Of a DNA stretch of 64,000 nucleotides, positions 1 through 11,349 are shown piece by piece. The number at the start of each line of letters is the position of its first letter. Positions within the stretch are counted from its first letter, which is position 1. The notes beneath the pieces were generated by a model. It was not told the DNA's origin. It made no database searches and saw only the letters and a list, made by a program, of their open reading frames with translations. This DNA is from Dickeya aquatica. GTDB taxonomy: Bacteria > Pseudomonadota > Gammaproteobacteria > Enterobacterales > Enterobacteriaceae. The stretch spans positions 1,798,001-1,862,000 of the forward strand of contig NZ_LT615367.1 of NCBI RefSeq assembly GCF_900095885.1, written 5' to 3'. A program made the translations under genes and the position numbers.

Positions 1-1
1 G

Positions 2-472
2 CTGTTGTTTGTCGGGCTGTCGCTGGCGCGCTATGGCATGTTGATGCTCGATGAGCCCACCAACCATCTTGATTTGGAAGGTAAAGAGGCACTGGCGCAC
101 ACCTTGCAAACCTTCTCCGGCGGCGTGTTGCTGGTGACACACGATCGCACGCTGATAACCCAGAGCTGCAACCGTTTCTGGCTGGTTGAGGCGGGGCAAC
201 TGAGCGAATGGCACGATCTGGAGGCGTTATATCAGCACCTGAGCGAGCCGGGTACAGGCGTGCTGCCCGCGCGACCAGTCACGCCTGCTGCCGATGAGGC
301 CGCAAGCGTGGGTGTTGACCCGCAGCAGGAAGAACAGCTTGGCCAACTGGTGGCGCTGGAACAACAGTTGGCACAAGACATGGCGCGTAAACCGAAACAT
401 CAAAAACCGGCATTGCAGGCCGCCTGGCGGGCAGAAATAGCCCGCCTGAGCGCGTTGCTGGAGCTGGAATAA
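2..472 (+). CDS. ABC-F family ATPase, C-terminal part (5' end outside window)
   Basis: The frame is open from the window edge and ends with TAA at 470-472. The first visible residues lead into a Walker B motif (LMLDEPTNHLDL) and an H-loop (LLVTHD), and there is no membrane segment. The DEPTNHLD signature is typical of the soluble ABC-F proteins (Uup/YheS/EttA type), which act on the ribosome rather than in transport. The rest is a C-terminal tail rich in Gln, Glu and Ala that could form the usual ABC-F coiled coil. Walker A and the first ATPase domain are missing only because the window begins here. The exact subfamily cannot be decided from this fragment. Confidence 0.85.
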   Translation: MLFVGLSLARYGMLMLDEPTNHLDLEGKEALAHTLQTFSGGVLLVTHDRTLITQSCNRFWLVEAGQLSEWHDLEALYQHLSEPGTGVLPARPVTPAADEAASVGVDPQQEEQLGQLVALEQQLAQDMARKPKHQKPALQAAWRAEIARLSALLELE

Positions 473-478
473 CCCTCA

Positions 479-498
479 GGCCCCCGTTTAAGGGGGCT
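479..498 (+). terminator. hairpin after the ABC-F gene
   Basis: GCCCCC at 480-485 pairs with GGGGGC at 492-497 around the loop GTTTAA, seven bases after the stop codon. No U-tract follows, so it is a terminator-like hairpin rather than a textbook intrinsic terminator. Confidence 0.45.
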
Positions 499-626
499 AA
501 CCACTCGGGTTGGCCACGTTTTGACGGCGGCCACCGGCTTAACGCCATGCGCGAATTATCGGGTAAGCCCGGTCTGCCTGCGTTACCCTGTCAAAACACA
601 CGTCATCGAATAGAGGTCGTATTACC

Positions 627-1424
627 ATGCCCCGTTCGCTTGTGGCTCCCCCGCATCAGCCCATTGCCGGACAACCTGCGCCGATACTGCATGCGCTACC
701 GCGCCCGGTTTATTTTCGCAGTTACCCGCTGCAAAAAGAGACGCAGGTGGCCGTGCATCAGCACCCGTTTGTCGAGTTTCTCTATGCGCGCGAGGGCGGT
801 ATGCGGGTGGAGATAGAAGGTCAAACGCTGATTGTGCCGGTGCTCTATGGCGTCTGGATACCCGCGCAGGTGCCGCATTGCATTGTCGCCACCAGCGATG
901 TGCTGCTGGAAAGCCTGTATATCGCGCCGGATTATGTGCAATTAGGGCACCGCGGCAGCAACGTGGTGCTGGTCAGCGACTTTATTCGCGAGTTCATCCA
1001 CTACGCGACGCTGAATGTACCGGAGCAATATGATAGCGATGGCGAGGATGCCAAACTGGTCAGCGTATTAACCACCCTGCTAACGCAGTTGCCCGATGCC
1101 GGTTTCTCCCTCGTCTGGCCCTATTCAGCACCGCTGATGCGTGTCTGCCGCGCCATTCAACGGGCACCAGAACAACCGCATACGATTGAGGCCTGGGCCA
1201 GTCAAACCGGCATGTCGGTGCGCACCTTTTCTCGCCGCTTTAAAAAAGAAACCGGGCTTGCCTTTAGCGAATGGAAAAAGCGTCAGCGCCTGCTGGAAGC
1301 GGTGGTACGGCTGAAGAATAACCACAGTGTGACGCAAGTGGCGCTGGAGCTGGGCTATGCCAGCACCGCGTCGTTTACGTTTGCCTTCCGCCAGATGTTT
1401 GGGGTGCCGCCTACGCGTTATTGA
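627..1424 (+). CDS. AraC-family transcriptional regulator (cupin plus HTH)
   Basis: This 265-residue protein has an N-terminal cupin-like sensor region (residues about 25-110, with a HQHPFVEFLY stretch) and a C-terminal AraC double helix-turn-helix. The second HTH carries the classic VALELGYASTASFTFAFRQMFG pattern near the C-terminus. The layout matches the NimR/YeaM-like class, in which the cupin binds a small ligand and the HTH binds DNA. It stands alone, convergent with the yohK-like gene (stop 1424 against stop 1448). The ATG at 627 follows GAGG at about 612. The ligand and targets are unknown. The neighbouring yohJK pair or its own promoter are the simplest candidates, but nothing in the sequence proves either. 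Confidence 0.9.
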   Translation: MPRSLVAPPHQPIAGQPAPILHALPRPVYFRSYPLQKETQVAVHQHPFVEFLYAREGGMRVEIEGQTLIVPVLYGVWIPAQVPHCIVATSDVLLESLYIAPDYVQLGHRGSNVVLVSDFIREFIHYATLNVPEQYDSDGEDAKLVSVLTTLLTQLPDAGFSLVWPYSAPLMRVCRAIQRAPEQPHTIEAWASQTGMSVRTFSRRFKKETGLAFSEWKKRQRLLEAVVRLKNNHSVTQVALELGYASTASFTFAFRQMFGVPPTRY

Positions 1425-1447
1425 CGGCACCGTCTTGCGTTGTACTG

Positions 1448-2143
1448 CTAGCGCGACAGCATCAGCAATAGCGGGAACAGCAGTGGAGCCAGCAGCGAAG
1501 TGATGATGCCGCACAGCACCAGCGCCAGCGAGCTGAAAGCCCCTTCCTCATAGTCGAGTTCCGCGCAGCGCGCGGTGCCAAGCGCATGTGCCGCTGTCCC
1601 CATTGCCAGCCCGCGCGAGGCTTTGGTGTGAATACGCATGGCGTTAAGCAGCAGATGCCCGAATACCGCACCGAGAATACCGACAAAGATCACACACACC
1701 GCGCTGATGGCGGGGATGCCGCCGAGACTGCCGCCAACGGCCATAGCAATCGGTGTGGTGACGGATTTCGGCAAGATAGAGGCGGCGATAGCGGGCGTGG
1801 CCCCTAATCGCAGCGCAATCCAGGTGCCGCTTATCATGGCGACTACACTGCCTAGCACGCACACGCTGATAATCGATTTCCAGCGTGCCCGAATCTGATG
1901 CAACTGTTCATAGAGCGGGAATGCCAGCGCCACCACCGCCGGTTGCAGCAGGCTATTGAGCACGCGACTGCCGCTAAAATAGCGCGCGTAAGGGATGTGG
2001 CTTATCCACAGAAAAGGGATTAACACCGCCATGGCGACCAGCAACGGATTCAGCAACGGGCTATTAAATCGCCGGGAGAGATGGCGAGCGCCAAAAAACA
2101 CCCCCAGCGTCAACGGCAATGACCACAGAATATCAGGCAGCAT
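1448..2143 (-). CDS. yohK: LrgB/CidB-family membrane protein, YohK-like
   Basis: This is a 231-residue polytopic membrane protein, the length of E. coli YohK. The LrgB hallmark stretch [19 protein letters not shown] lies at about residues 123-141, followed by [12 protein letters not shown]. LrgAB/CidAB proteins are holin-like partners thought to affect murein hydrolase activity or the export of small metabolites such as pyruvate. Its start overlaps the end of the upstream yohJ-like gene by 11 bases (2133-2143), which implies translational coupling. Family assignment is firm; the physiological role in this organism is not established. Confidence 0.9.
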   Translation of the reverse strand: MLPDILWSLPLTLGVFFGARHLSRRFNSPLLNPLLVAMAVLIPFLWISHIPYARYFSGSRVLNSLLQPAVVALAFPLYEQLHQIRARWKSIISVCVLGSVVAMISGTWIALRLGATPAIAASILPKSVTTPIAMAVGGSLGGIPAISAVCVIFVGILGAVFGHLLLNAMRIHTKASRGLAMGTAAHALGTARCAELDYEEGAFSSLALVLCGIITSLLAPLLFPLLLMLSR

Positions 2144-2564
2144 GATTCGACTCCCTTTCTGGGGCGTGCGGCTGGTGCGACGGTTTTGGACGATGCAGCA
2201 GGTGCGAGCAGCCGCTGACGGTGATCAGCACGATAACGGTACTGACCACACAAGAGACAACCACGGGCCCGAACTGGCTGCGAAGCAGGTCGGTGTACTG
2301 CATTACGCCAACGCCGACGGGCACAAACAGCAACGCCATATAGCGCATCAGCAAATGGCAGCCCGGCCTGACCCACTGCGCCGGGATAATGTGCACGGAT
2401 AACAGGATGAACAGGATAAGCATGCCGATAATGCTGCCAGGCAAGGCAACCGGTAATCGAGCAGATAAACTGATACCGAGAGATAAACAGCCATAAATCA
2501 GTAAAAATGCTCTGAACTGCTGCCAGAAGTGCATCATCAATGTATTCATAAACGCGTCTGCCAC
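2133..2564 (-). CDS. yohJ: LrgA/CidA-family holin-like protein, YohJ-like
   Basis: The protein has up to 143 residues and four hydrophobic segments. [11 protein letters not shown] and [17 protein letters not shown] are diagnostic of the LrgA/CidA family, and it resembles E. coli YohJ closely. The annotated ATG at 2564 would add a few residues; the Met at 2549 (MNTLMMHFW) is an equally plausible start and is closer to the usual 132-residue length. It is the first gene of a two-gene operon with the LrgB partner. No LytTR-type two-component system lies next to it, unlike in Gram-positive lrg operons. Confidence 0.9.
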   Translation of the reverse strand: MADAFMNTLMMHFWQQFRAFLLIYGCLSLGISLSARLPVALPGSIIGMLILFILLSVHIIPAQWVRPGCHLLMRYMALLFVPVGVGVMQYTDLLRSQFGPVVVSCVVSTVIVLITVSGCSHLLHRPKPSHQPHAPERESNHAA

Positions 2565-2684
2565 GGCAATGGAGTGAAGGGATAACCGGGTGGATTATCG
2601 CGCGGTTTGCGGTGGCGCTTATTATGAAATCAGGACGATATTTATCGAATAAAAGACAATTCAGCGGCGCGGATGCCCGCAGGC

Positions 2685-3290
2685 TTATTCCTGGCGGGTG
2701 ATGTTCAGCGCATCATACAACCGCACCAGCTCGGCCAGTGAATCGGCCCGCATTTTTCGCATCACGGCGGCGCGCCGTACTTTGACCGTCACTTCGCTTA
2801 TTCCCAACCGGGCGGCAATCTGTTTGTTCAACAGCCCGGCAACCACCCCTTGCAACACGAGCTGCTCACCGCTGCTCAGGCTGTCATAACAGGCGCGCAG
2901 CTTTTCATGCACCTCGGCAAGGTGGCGCTGGGCACTGTCTTGCGCTAATCCTTTCTGAATGGCATCGAGCAAGTCTTGCTCACGAAACGGTTTGGTTAAA
3001 AACTCCAGTGCTCCGGCTTTCATCGCCCGTACCGACATTGGAATATCGCCGTGGGCGGTAATAAAAATCACCGGTAAACAGAGGCCAAGGCGGGTCATCT
3101 CGTCGTGAAAATCAAGCCCGCTTATTCCCGGCATGCGCACATCAAGAATCAGGCAGGCTGGCCTGTCAGGGCGCGTAGCGTCAAGAAATTGCCGTGGTGA
3201 AGCGAACGCCTGCGTCTCCAGGCCAACGGAGGCGAGTAAATCTTCCAGTGATGCGCGAACGGACGCATCATCATCGACGATATAAACCAT
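2685..3290 (-). CDS. FixJ-type response regulator (REC plus LuxR-type HTH)
   Basis: This protein has 201 residues. The receiver domain (1-120) has the acidic pocket VDDD at 5-8, the phospho-acceptor Asp50 in CLILDVRMPGISG, and the conserved Lys100 in LTKPF. A linker leads to a NarL/FixJ-type HTH (about 137-200, GLLNKQIAARLGISEVTVKVRRAAVMRKM). The class is FixJ-like and normally activates transcription once phosphorylated by a cytoplasmic-domain histidine kinase. It lies 24 bases downstream of the kinase gene, and both sit downstream of an ABC transporter, so all four genes may be one transcription unit. Confidence 0.92.
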   Translation of the reverse strand: MVYIVDDDASVRASLEDLLASVGLETQAFASPRQFLDATRPDRPACLILDVRMPGISGLDFHDEMTRLGLCLPVIFITAHGDIPMSVRAMKAGALEFLTKPFREQDLLDAIQKGLAQDSAQRHLAEVHEKLRACYDSLSSGEQLVLQGVVAGLLNKQIAARLGISEVTVKVRRAAVMRKMRADSLAELVRLYDALNITRQE

Positions 3291-3314
3291 CGGGGAGGGG
3301 GCATGTTGGGGGTG

Positions 3315-4397
3315 TCATTCATGCGTTGCACTCTCGGTTTTCGCGGGTGTTCCCGGCAGGGTGAAACAGAAGGTTGCGCCACCGTCCGGGTTGGCGCTCG
3401 CCCATATCTGGCCGCCGTGGGCTTCCACGATTGAGCGGCAAATGGTCAGGCCAATTCCCATGCCGGTGGATTTGGTGGTAAAAAAGGTTTCAAACAGGCG
3501 CTGGCTGGCTGGCGGCGAAAGCCCGATCCCGCTGTCGCACACGGCAAAGCAGATGTCTCCACGCGCATCAGGCGTGACCTGTAACGTCAGGGTGCGCACG
3601 TCACCGTCGGCGGCGGCTATCGCGTCAATTGCATTCAGGATAAGGTTCATCACCACCTGCTGGAGTTGAATTTTATCGGCCAGTACCGGCGGTAATCCTT
3701 CGGCTAGCGTCACGGTAAATTGAATGCGTTGTTGCATCAGCTCGTTGCGGATAAGCAACAGCATTTCATCAAGCGTATCGGCGATATTTAACCAGGCCTT
3801 GCGTGCCGGGGTGCGGCTGGCAAAGCCGCGGATGCGGGTAATGATTTCACTGGCCCGGTTGGCGTCATTGATGATGCGTTGCACCGCCAGCTCGGCACGC
3901 GCCTGGTTTGCCGGTGTGGCATTCAGCCAGCGCAGGCAGGCGTGCCCGCTGGTGACGATAGACGCCAGTGGCTGATTCACTTCATGGGCGATGGAGGCCG
4001 TCAGCTCGCCCATCAGGTTCACACGGGAAATTTGTGCCAGCTGGGCGCGGGCCTCATGGTAGGCGTTGATCGCCGCAGACATTTTCAACGCCAGATAGGT
4101 TGACAGGCTGATTGCCACCAGGCTTATCAGGCAGTTAATCAGGCTGGCCTCGCCGCCGTTGGGTTTACTGAGCCGGTAACTGAGCAACGTCAGCATGATG
4201 CACCACAACGCCATCATCGTGACGCCACGCGGGTTAAAGCAGCGCACCGCCAGCAGTACCACCGCTATCTGAAATACCCCGACGGCAATATCAAGGTCAG
4301 TCAGAGTATCGACCACGGCTATCCCTACCGACATCAACACCAGCGGAATAACCCGCAGGGCGTGTGCCATGGTGCCGGTGTGTGTTTTATCACTCAT
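3315..4397 (-). CDS. membrane sensor histidine kinase, FixL-like core
   Basis: The chosen start is the ATG at 4397, preceded by AAAGG; a longer reading from 4493 would overlap the ATPase gene. The 360-residue protein has four or more N-terminal membrane spans (about 12-108), a HisKA box with His138 (LMGELTASIAHEVNQPLAS), an N box (QVVMNLILNAIDAI), and G1/G2 motifs (VCDSGIGLS, TTKSTGMGIGLTICRSIVEAHGG). No PAS or periplasmic domain is visible, so sensing probably occurs in the membrane or through a partner. Pairing with the adjacent FixJ-like regulator is clear. Its location beside a NitT/TauT-type transporter suggests it responds to that substrate or to its flux, which is inference. Confidence 0.92.
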   Translation of the reverse strand: MSDKTHTGTMAHALRVIPLVLMSVGIAVVDTLTDLDIAVGVFQIAVVLLAVRCFNPRGVTMMALWCIMLTLLSYRLSKPNGGEASLINCLISLVAISLSTYLALKMSAAINAYHEARAQLAQISRVNLMGELTASIAHEVNQPLASIVTSGHACLRWLNATPANQARAELAVQRIINDANRASEIITRIRGFASRTPARKAWLNIADTLDEMLLLIRNELMQQRIQFTVTLAEGLPPVLADKIQLQQVVMNLILNAIDAIAAADGDVRTLTLQVTPDARGDICFAVCDSGIGLSPPASQRLFETFFTTKSTGMGIGLTICRSIVEAHGGQIWASANPDGGATFCFTLPGTPAKTESATHE

Positions 4398-4449
4398 TGT
4401 CACTGACCTTTGTGTCTGCGTGCCATGTTGGCCGCCGTGGCGGCCCGAC

Positions 4450-5778
4450 TCACGATGGATTTTCCAGGCTGAACAGGTCATGGGTTTCGTCATAGGCGAA
4501 CAGTTCAGCGTAGCGCCCCCACTGTATCGCGCAATTCAACGCCTGCAAGGCATCGATTTCAGACATAAAATCCTCCAGCTCATCACGAAAGCGCCGGGCC
4601 GGTGCGGTGCGTGATGAGCGTTCATCCAGCACCCGGCGAATGTGCGCCACCAGCGGGACATAGCTTAATAGGTGCTGGGCGAACAGTTGTTTACGCTCAT
4701 CAACGCCCGCGCTGGCATAGCGCCCTGCGGCAGGTAATAGCCGAATGTCACCGCCTTTGAGTTCGGCAAAACGCAGCAGTTGCAGCGTTTCCGCCACGGG
4801 GAACAGTTCGTCGGCGGTATAATGCAGCTCGTTAGCCAGTTCCGGCAAGTCGGCTTTTCCGGCGTAGGGTGCGGCCTGTAGCGCTTCTATCAACCCTGAC
4901 AGCGAGTTGGTGGAGACGCGAGGCAACACCATGCCAAGCCCGGAGCCGGGAATGGTGCTCTGGCGCTGGGTATCGCTGCCGGTGTCAGTAGTCATTTTAA
5001 CGTAAATGTCTTCAACCAGTGCACGAAACGCCGGGTCCTGGCGGTTACGCGGTTGCGGCAGTTCCACCCGAATTTCACTGGCAACCCGGCCGGGATTGAT
5101 AGAAAACAGCACGATGCGATCGCACATTAACACCGCTTCTTCAATGTTGTGTGTCACCATCAGGATTGATTTTATCGGCATGCGGCGTTCCGCCCATAGC
5201 TCCAGCAGGTCAGTGCGCAGCGTTTCAGCCGTCAGCACATCCAGGGCGGAGAAAGGTTCATCCATCAGCAGAATATCCGGGTCAACCACCAGCGCGCGCG
5301 CCAGCCCAACCCGCTGGCGCATCCCGCCAGACAGCTCTTTGGGGTAGGCGTTTTCAAAACCGTCCAGCCCGATAAGGTCGATGGCCGCCAGCGCCCGTTT
5401 GCGCCGTTGTTCAAGCGGCACACGCTGTGCTTCCAGTCCGACCTCGACGTTTTGTTGAACGGTCAACCACGGAAAGAGTGCAAAGCTCTGAAACACCATG
5501 CTCACCGTAGACGGTTTACCCTGGGCATCAGCCGGGAAATCAACATCGCCCGCCGTCGGGGTAATCAGCCCGGCAATCGAGCGCAACAGCGTCGATTTGC
5601 CGGAGCCGGAGCGCCCGAGCAGGCCGACAATTTCGTTCTCGCCAAGCCGCAGGTTGACATCATCGAGCACCAGCCGTTCTGCACCTTGCTTACCATAAAC
5701 ATGGCGCAGATGCCGCACCTCGACCAGGCTTTGTTGCGGATGCTGTACAAGGGGGTGAAGAGGGGATTGATGAATCAT
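4450..5778 (-). CDS. NitT/TauT-type ABC transporter ATPase with C-terminal AAA-associated domain
   Basis: The start is set at the ATG at 5778 because AAGGAG precedes it; the frame is open further upstream without an SD. The 442-residue protein has Walker A (GRSGSGKST), Q-loop (VFQSFALFPW), signature (LSGGMRQRV), Walker B (ILLMDEPFSALD) and H-loop (THNIEEA) in the first 230 residues, as in SsuB/TauB/NrtD. The C-terminal 150 or so residues match the AAA-associated extension found in nitrate/taurine-family ATPases whose permeases are fused. It lies just downstream of the fused permease gene. The substrate cannot be read from the ATPase. Confidence 0.9.
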   Translation of the reverse strand: MIHQSPLHPLVQHPQQSLVEVRHLRHVYGKQGAERLVLDDVNLRLGENEIVGLLGRSGSGKSTLLRSIAGLITPTAGDVDFPADAQGKPSTVSMVFQSFALFPWLTVQQNVEVGLEAQRVPLEQRRKRALAAIDLIGLDGFENAYPKELSGGMRQRVGLARALVVDPDILLMDEPFSALDVLTAETLRTDLLELWAERRMPIKSILMVTHNIEEAVLMCDRIVLFSINPGRVASEIRVELPQPRNRQDPAFRALVEDIYVKMTTDTGSDTQRQSTIPGSGLGMVLPRVSTNSLSGLIEALQAAPYAGKADLPELANELHYTADELFPVAETLQLLRFAELKGGDIRLLPAAGRYASAGVDERKQLFAQHLLSYVPLVAHIRRVLDERSSRTAPARRFRDELEDFMSEIDALQALNCAIQWGRYAELFAYDETHDLFSLENPS

Positions 5779-5788
5779 GATGTTCTCC

Positions 5789-7543
5789 TTAACCGAGGCG
5801 CAGACGGCGTTCGGCGAATTGATACAGGGGACGCCACAGCAGGCGGTTAAACGCAATAACAAAGACCGACATCACGGCAATACCCAGCGTGACGCGCGGA
5901 AAGTCTGCGGCCGTTGTGGCATTGGCGATATAGGCACCCAGCCCGGTCGCTTGCAGATGTTGCTGGCCCCAGGAAATGGACTCGGACACGATGCTGGCGT
6001 TCCATGAGCCACCGGCGGCAGTCAGTGCGCCAGTAACGTAGTAAGGGAAAATGCCGGGTAACGCCACTTGTCGCCACCACTGCCAGCGCTTGATGCCATA
6101 AATGCGTGCGGCTTCCAGCAGGTCCGTCGGCAGGGTACTGGCACCGGCTATTACGTTAAACAGGATGTACCACTGTGTGCCCAGCACCATCAGCGGAGAC
6201 AGCCACACATCAGGGTTGAGGTGATAACCGGCAATCAGAAACACCGCGAAGGGAAACAGCACATTGGCCGGGAAAGCCGCCAAAAACTGGGCCAGCGGTT
6301 GCAGGCGCTCTGCCGCTGTTGGGTGCAAGCCAATCCACACGCCGACAGGCAGCCAGATAAGGCTGGCGATGATAATCAGCACCACCACGCGGCCCATGGT
6401 GATAAACCCCATGCCGACGGCACTGAGCACATCCGCCATCCCAAGAGAGGTGCCGATAAACTGCACCAGCAGCACCACTCCCGCCAGCACGCCCATCACC
6501 ACCACAGCCTGCCAGAGCCGGTCAGTGAGCGGGTAATAGCGTGCGCTCACCGGGAAACGCCAGCCGCGCGGTAGTGAAGGCAGGCGCAGCGATGCCAGCA
6601 GATGAAAAGGCCAACAGACAGCGGTGATAATCAGCGTGGATAAGTGCGTCCGGCGCATCAGGTCGTAGACCCATGAGCGCGGCCTTTTTTGTGATGCCGT
6701 TTGCTCGAAGCGGAACTTGTCAGCCCAGGCGACGACCGGGCGAAACAGTAACTGATCGTAGAGCACAATCACCACGGTCATCGCCACGACCGCCCAAAAG
6801 ATGGCGTGCAGATCCTCTTGCTCGATAGCCAGCGCCAGCCAGGAGCCGATACCGGGCAGGCTCACGGTGGTATGCCCAACGGTAATCGCTTCACAAGCCA
6901 CCACAAAAAACCAGCCGCCGGACATCGACATCATCATATTCCACACCAGACCGGGGATGGCAAAAGGCAATTCCAGACGCACAAAGCGCCGCCACGGCGA
7001 GAAGCCAAACTGCTGGCTGACTTCATGCAAATCGTGCGGCACGGTGCGCAATGACTGGAAGAAACTGAAGGTCATGTTCCAGGCTTGGCTGGTAAAAATG
7101 GCGAAAATCGCCGCACACTCCACCCCAAGCTGGCTGCCGGGGAATAGTCCCATAAAAAACGTCACCGTGAAGGTGAGAAACCCTAGTACCGGTACGGATT
7201 GCAGAATATCCAGCGCCGGGATTATCACCTGTTCTGCTTTGCGGCTCTTGGCGGCCAGCGTGGCGATAACCAGGGTGAACAGCAACGAAACCCCTAATGC
7301 CACAAACATGCGCAACGTCGTGCGCAGGGCATACCCGGGCAGTAAACGGGTGTCGAGCGTCACCGGGCTGACGTCCAGCACGGACAGGGGCAGGCTCATT
7401 TGCTCAATACCATAGATGAGCAACACGGCAACCATCAGTAACAGGGCAAAAAACAGCATATCCGCCCGGTAAGAGAGGGTGACAGAATGCTGGCGACCAG
7501 CCGCGGTGCGGTCCGTGAGTATCGATTGAAGGGGATGGCGCAT
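5789..7543 (-). CDS. ABC transporter permease with two fused BPD_transp_1 domains
   Basis: The start is the ATG at 7543, preceded by GAGAGG; earlier in-frame codons lack an SD. The 584-residue protein repeats the binding-protein-dependent permease unit. The first EAA-like loop (LHEVSQQFGFSPWRRFVRLELPF) is near residue 180 and the second (LLEAARIYGIKRWQWWRQVALP) near residue 490, so one polypeptide probably supplies both membrane halves. Families of this type (with a NitT/TauT ATPase) move nitrate, sulfonates or other small anions. No substrate-binding protein is encoded in the neighbouring sequence, so the transporter either uses one encoded elsewhere or works without it. Confidence 0.9.
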   Translation of the reverse strand: MRHPLQSILTDRTAAGRQHSVTLSYRADMLFFALLLMVAVLLIYGIEQMSLPLSVLDVSPVTLDTRLLPGYALRTTLRMFVALGVSLLFTLVIATLAAKSRKAEQVIIPALDILQSVPVLGFLTFTVTFFMGLFPGSQLGVECAAIFAIFTSQAWNMTFSFFQSLRTVPHDLHEVSQQFGFSPWRRFVRLELPFAIPGLVWNMMMSMSGGWFFVVACEAITVGHTTVSLPGIGSWLALAIEQEDLHAIFWAVVAMTVVIVLYDQLLFRPVVAWADKFRFEQTASQKRPRSWVYDLMRRTHLSTLIITAVCWPFHLLASLRLPSLPRGWRFPVSARYYPLTDRLWQAVVVMGVLAGVVLLVQFIGTSLGMADVLSAVGMGFITMGRVVVLIIIASLIWLPVGVWIGLHPTAAERLQPLAQFLAAFPANVLFPFAVFLIAGYHLNPDVWLSPLMVLGTQWYILFNVIAGASTLPTDLLEAARIYGIKRWQWWRQVALPGIFPYYVTGALTAAGGSWNASIVSESISWGQQHLQATGLGAYIANATTAADFPRVTLGIAVMSVFVIAFNRLLWRPLYQFAERRLRLG

Positions 7544-7883
7544 GGTTTTCCTCTCAGTGTCAAAGGCCTTCGCCAGAAAAGTGTCTGGCCGGTGGTGACG
7601 TCTCACTACCTGACCGCCGGTTATATTGCCTGCATACCGCACGTTGCCGTCTGATGGTCAGGCTATCGGCCAGAATAAATACATGACGGTGAAGTATGCC
7701 GGGCAGTGTTATGGTGGGGGAAAATAAAATAATCGTGCCATAACGTCCATAATTACATGGTATCGATGGGGTATACCAAAGTATATTCCAGTGAAACTAA
7801 CGCAGCATTGAAATGACGCCGCTGGTTATTTATCCTTGGCGGGATTTCTATTTTTTAAAAAAGAAAAATAAAAAGGACGTGCA
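7544..7883 (+). other. intergenic region between the ABC operon and mgtC
   Basis: This region must hold divergent promoters for the ABC/two-component block (minus strand) and mgtC (plus strand). It contains an imperfect dyad CCATAATTACATGG at about 7750, the palindrome GGTATACC at about 7771, and a run of A and T around 7846-7870 that could fold into a weak hairpin. No convincing PhoP box was found by eye. Confidence 0.4.
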
Positions 7884-7925
7884 ATGAATAAAAAAAGGTA
7901 TCGAAAAAACAATGAGCCGCCATAG
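7884..7925 (+). CDS. putative leader peptide MNKKRYRKNNEPP upstream of mgtC
   Basis: A 13-codon ORF starts with ATG at 7884, has AAGGA nine bases upstream, and ends with TAG at 7923-7925, 41 bases before the mgtC start. The peptide has a basic N-terminal half and ends Glu-Pro-Pro. In Salmonella the mgtA and mgtCBR leaders contain short ORFs rich in acidic and proline codons (mgtL, mgtP) that sense Mg2+ or proline through ribosome stalling. The EPP end fits that logic, but the sequence is not homologous in any way I can show. A short hairpin (CCGC-CATA-GCGG, 7917-7928) covers its stop codon. Confidence 0.55.
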   Translation: MNKKRYRKNNEPP

Positions 7926-7966
7926 CGGTGGTGAAAATAAAGAAGGAAATAACAAGAGGAAATAAA

Positions 7967-8662
7967 ATGAATCTGACCCTATTTGTCTTTAATCTTTTAC
8001 TGGCGATGATCCTCGGAGCCGTCATTGGCGCAGAGCGCCAGTGGCGTCAGCGGATGGCGGGCTTGCGTACCAATGCGTTAGTCGCCACGGCAGCCGCCAT
8101 CTTTATCCTTTGTGCCCGCGCCTTTGAGCCGTTAAGTGCCGGGCGTATTGCCGCACAGGTCGTCTCGGGTATCGGCTTTCTGGGCGCAGGAGTGATTATG
8201 CGTGATGGCATGAATATTCGTGGATTAAACACCGCGGCGACATTATGGTGTTCAGCCGCTATCGGTTTATTGTGTGGCATGAGTTTATATTGGGAAGCGG
8301 TGGTGGCGGTTATTATTATTTTATGTGCCAATATTGTATTGCGTGAGTTGGTGCAGCGTGTGAATCAGCCTGCCGTATTTTCTGCACAAGGAGAAATGAC
8401 ACGGTATCGGGTTGAAGCCCATTGCCATTCGCCGGATGAAATTACGGTACGCACGCTGATGCTACAGTCAATTAATATGACTTCACTGCATTTATATTCA
8501 TTACGCAGTGCTGATATGACGGAAAGTACGATGGAAGTGAGCGCAGAGATGCTGGCGCATGGCGCGGCGCAAAAAGAGGTGGAGGCGATGGTGTGTCGCA
8601 TCAGTCTTGAGAAAAGTATCAGTTCGGTAACCTGGCGTGTGATACCGGCGCTGGCCGAGTAA
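7967..8662 (+). CDS. mgtC: MgtC-family virulence and Mg2+-limitation membrane protein
   Basis: The ATG at 7967 is preferred to the upstream in-frame codon because AAGAGGAAATAAA precedes it. This gives a 231-residue protein with the MgtC/SapB signature (GAVIGAERQWRQRMAGLRTNALVA near the N-terminus, VVSGIGFLGAGVIMRDG and IRGLNTAATLWCSAAIG following), about five membrane spans, and a C-terminal ACT-like soluble domain (about 145-228). MgtC is needed for growth at low Mg2+ and for virulence in several pathogens, including soft-rot bacteria; it modulates the F-type ATP synthase in Salmonella. There is no mgtB partner here. The leader ORF upstream suggests attenuation-type control. Confidence 0.92.
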   Translation: MNLTLFVFNLLLAMILGAVIGAERQWRQRMAGLRTNALVATAAAIFILCARAFEPLSAGRIAAQVVSGIGFLGAGVIMRDGMNIRGLNTAATLWCSAAIGLLCGMSLYWEAVVAVIIILCANIVLRELVQRVNQPAVFSAQGEMTRYRVEAHCHSPDEITVRTLMLQSINMTSLHLYSLRSADMTESTMEVSAEMLAHGAAQKEVEAMVCRISLEKSISSVTWRVIPALAE

Positions 8663-8684
8663 GCCGTACCTGTTATCAGGAAAA

Positions 8685-8708
8685 AGGAGAGGCCCGAAAG
8701 CCTCTCCT
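8685..8708. terminator. bidirectional terminator between mgtC and katG
   Basis: AGGAGAGGC (8685-8693) pairs perfectly with GCCTCTCCT (8700-8708) around CCGAAA. Read on the minus strand it is followed by a T-run (complement of 8681-8685), as expected for the end of katG. It also closes mgtC on the plus strand. Confidence 0.8.
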
Positions 8709-8745
8709 CCTGGTTTACCCGCTTACCGGTTATATGGCCCAGGCA

Positions 8746-11349
<2,604 letters not shown>

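Noticed and set aside
7643..7883. PhoP box upstream of mgtC
   Set aside because: The best candidate, TGGTTATTTATC near 7822, matches only one half of the direct-repeat consensus.
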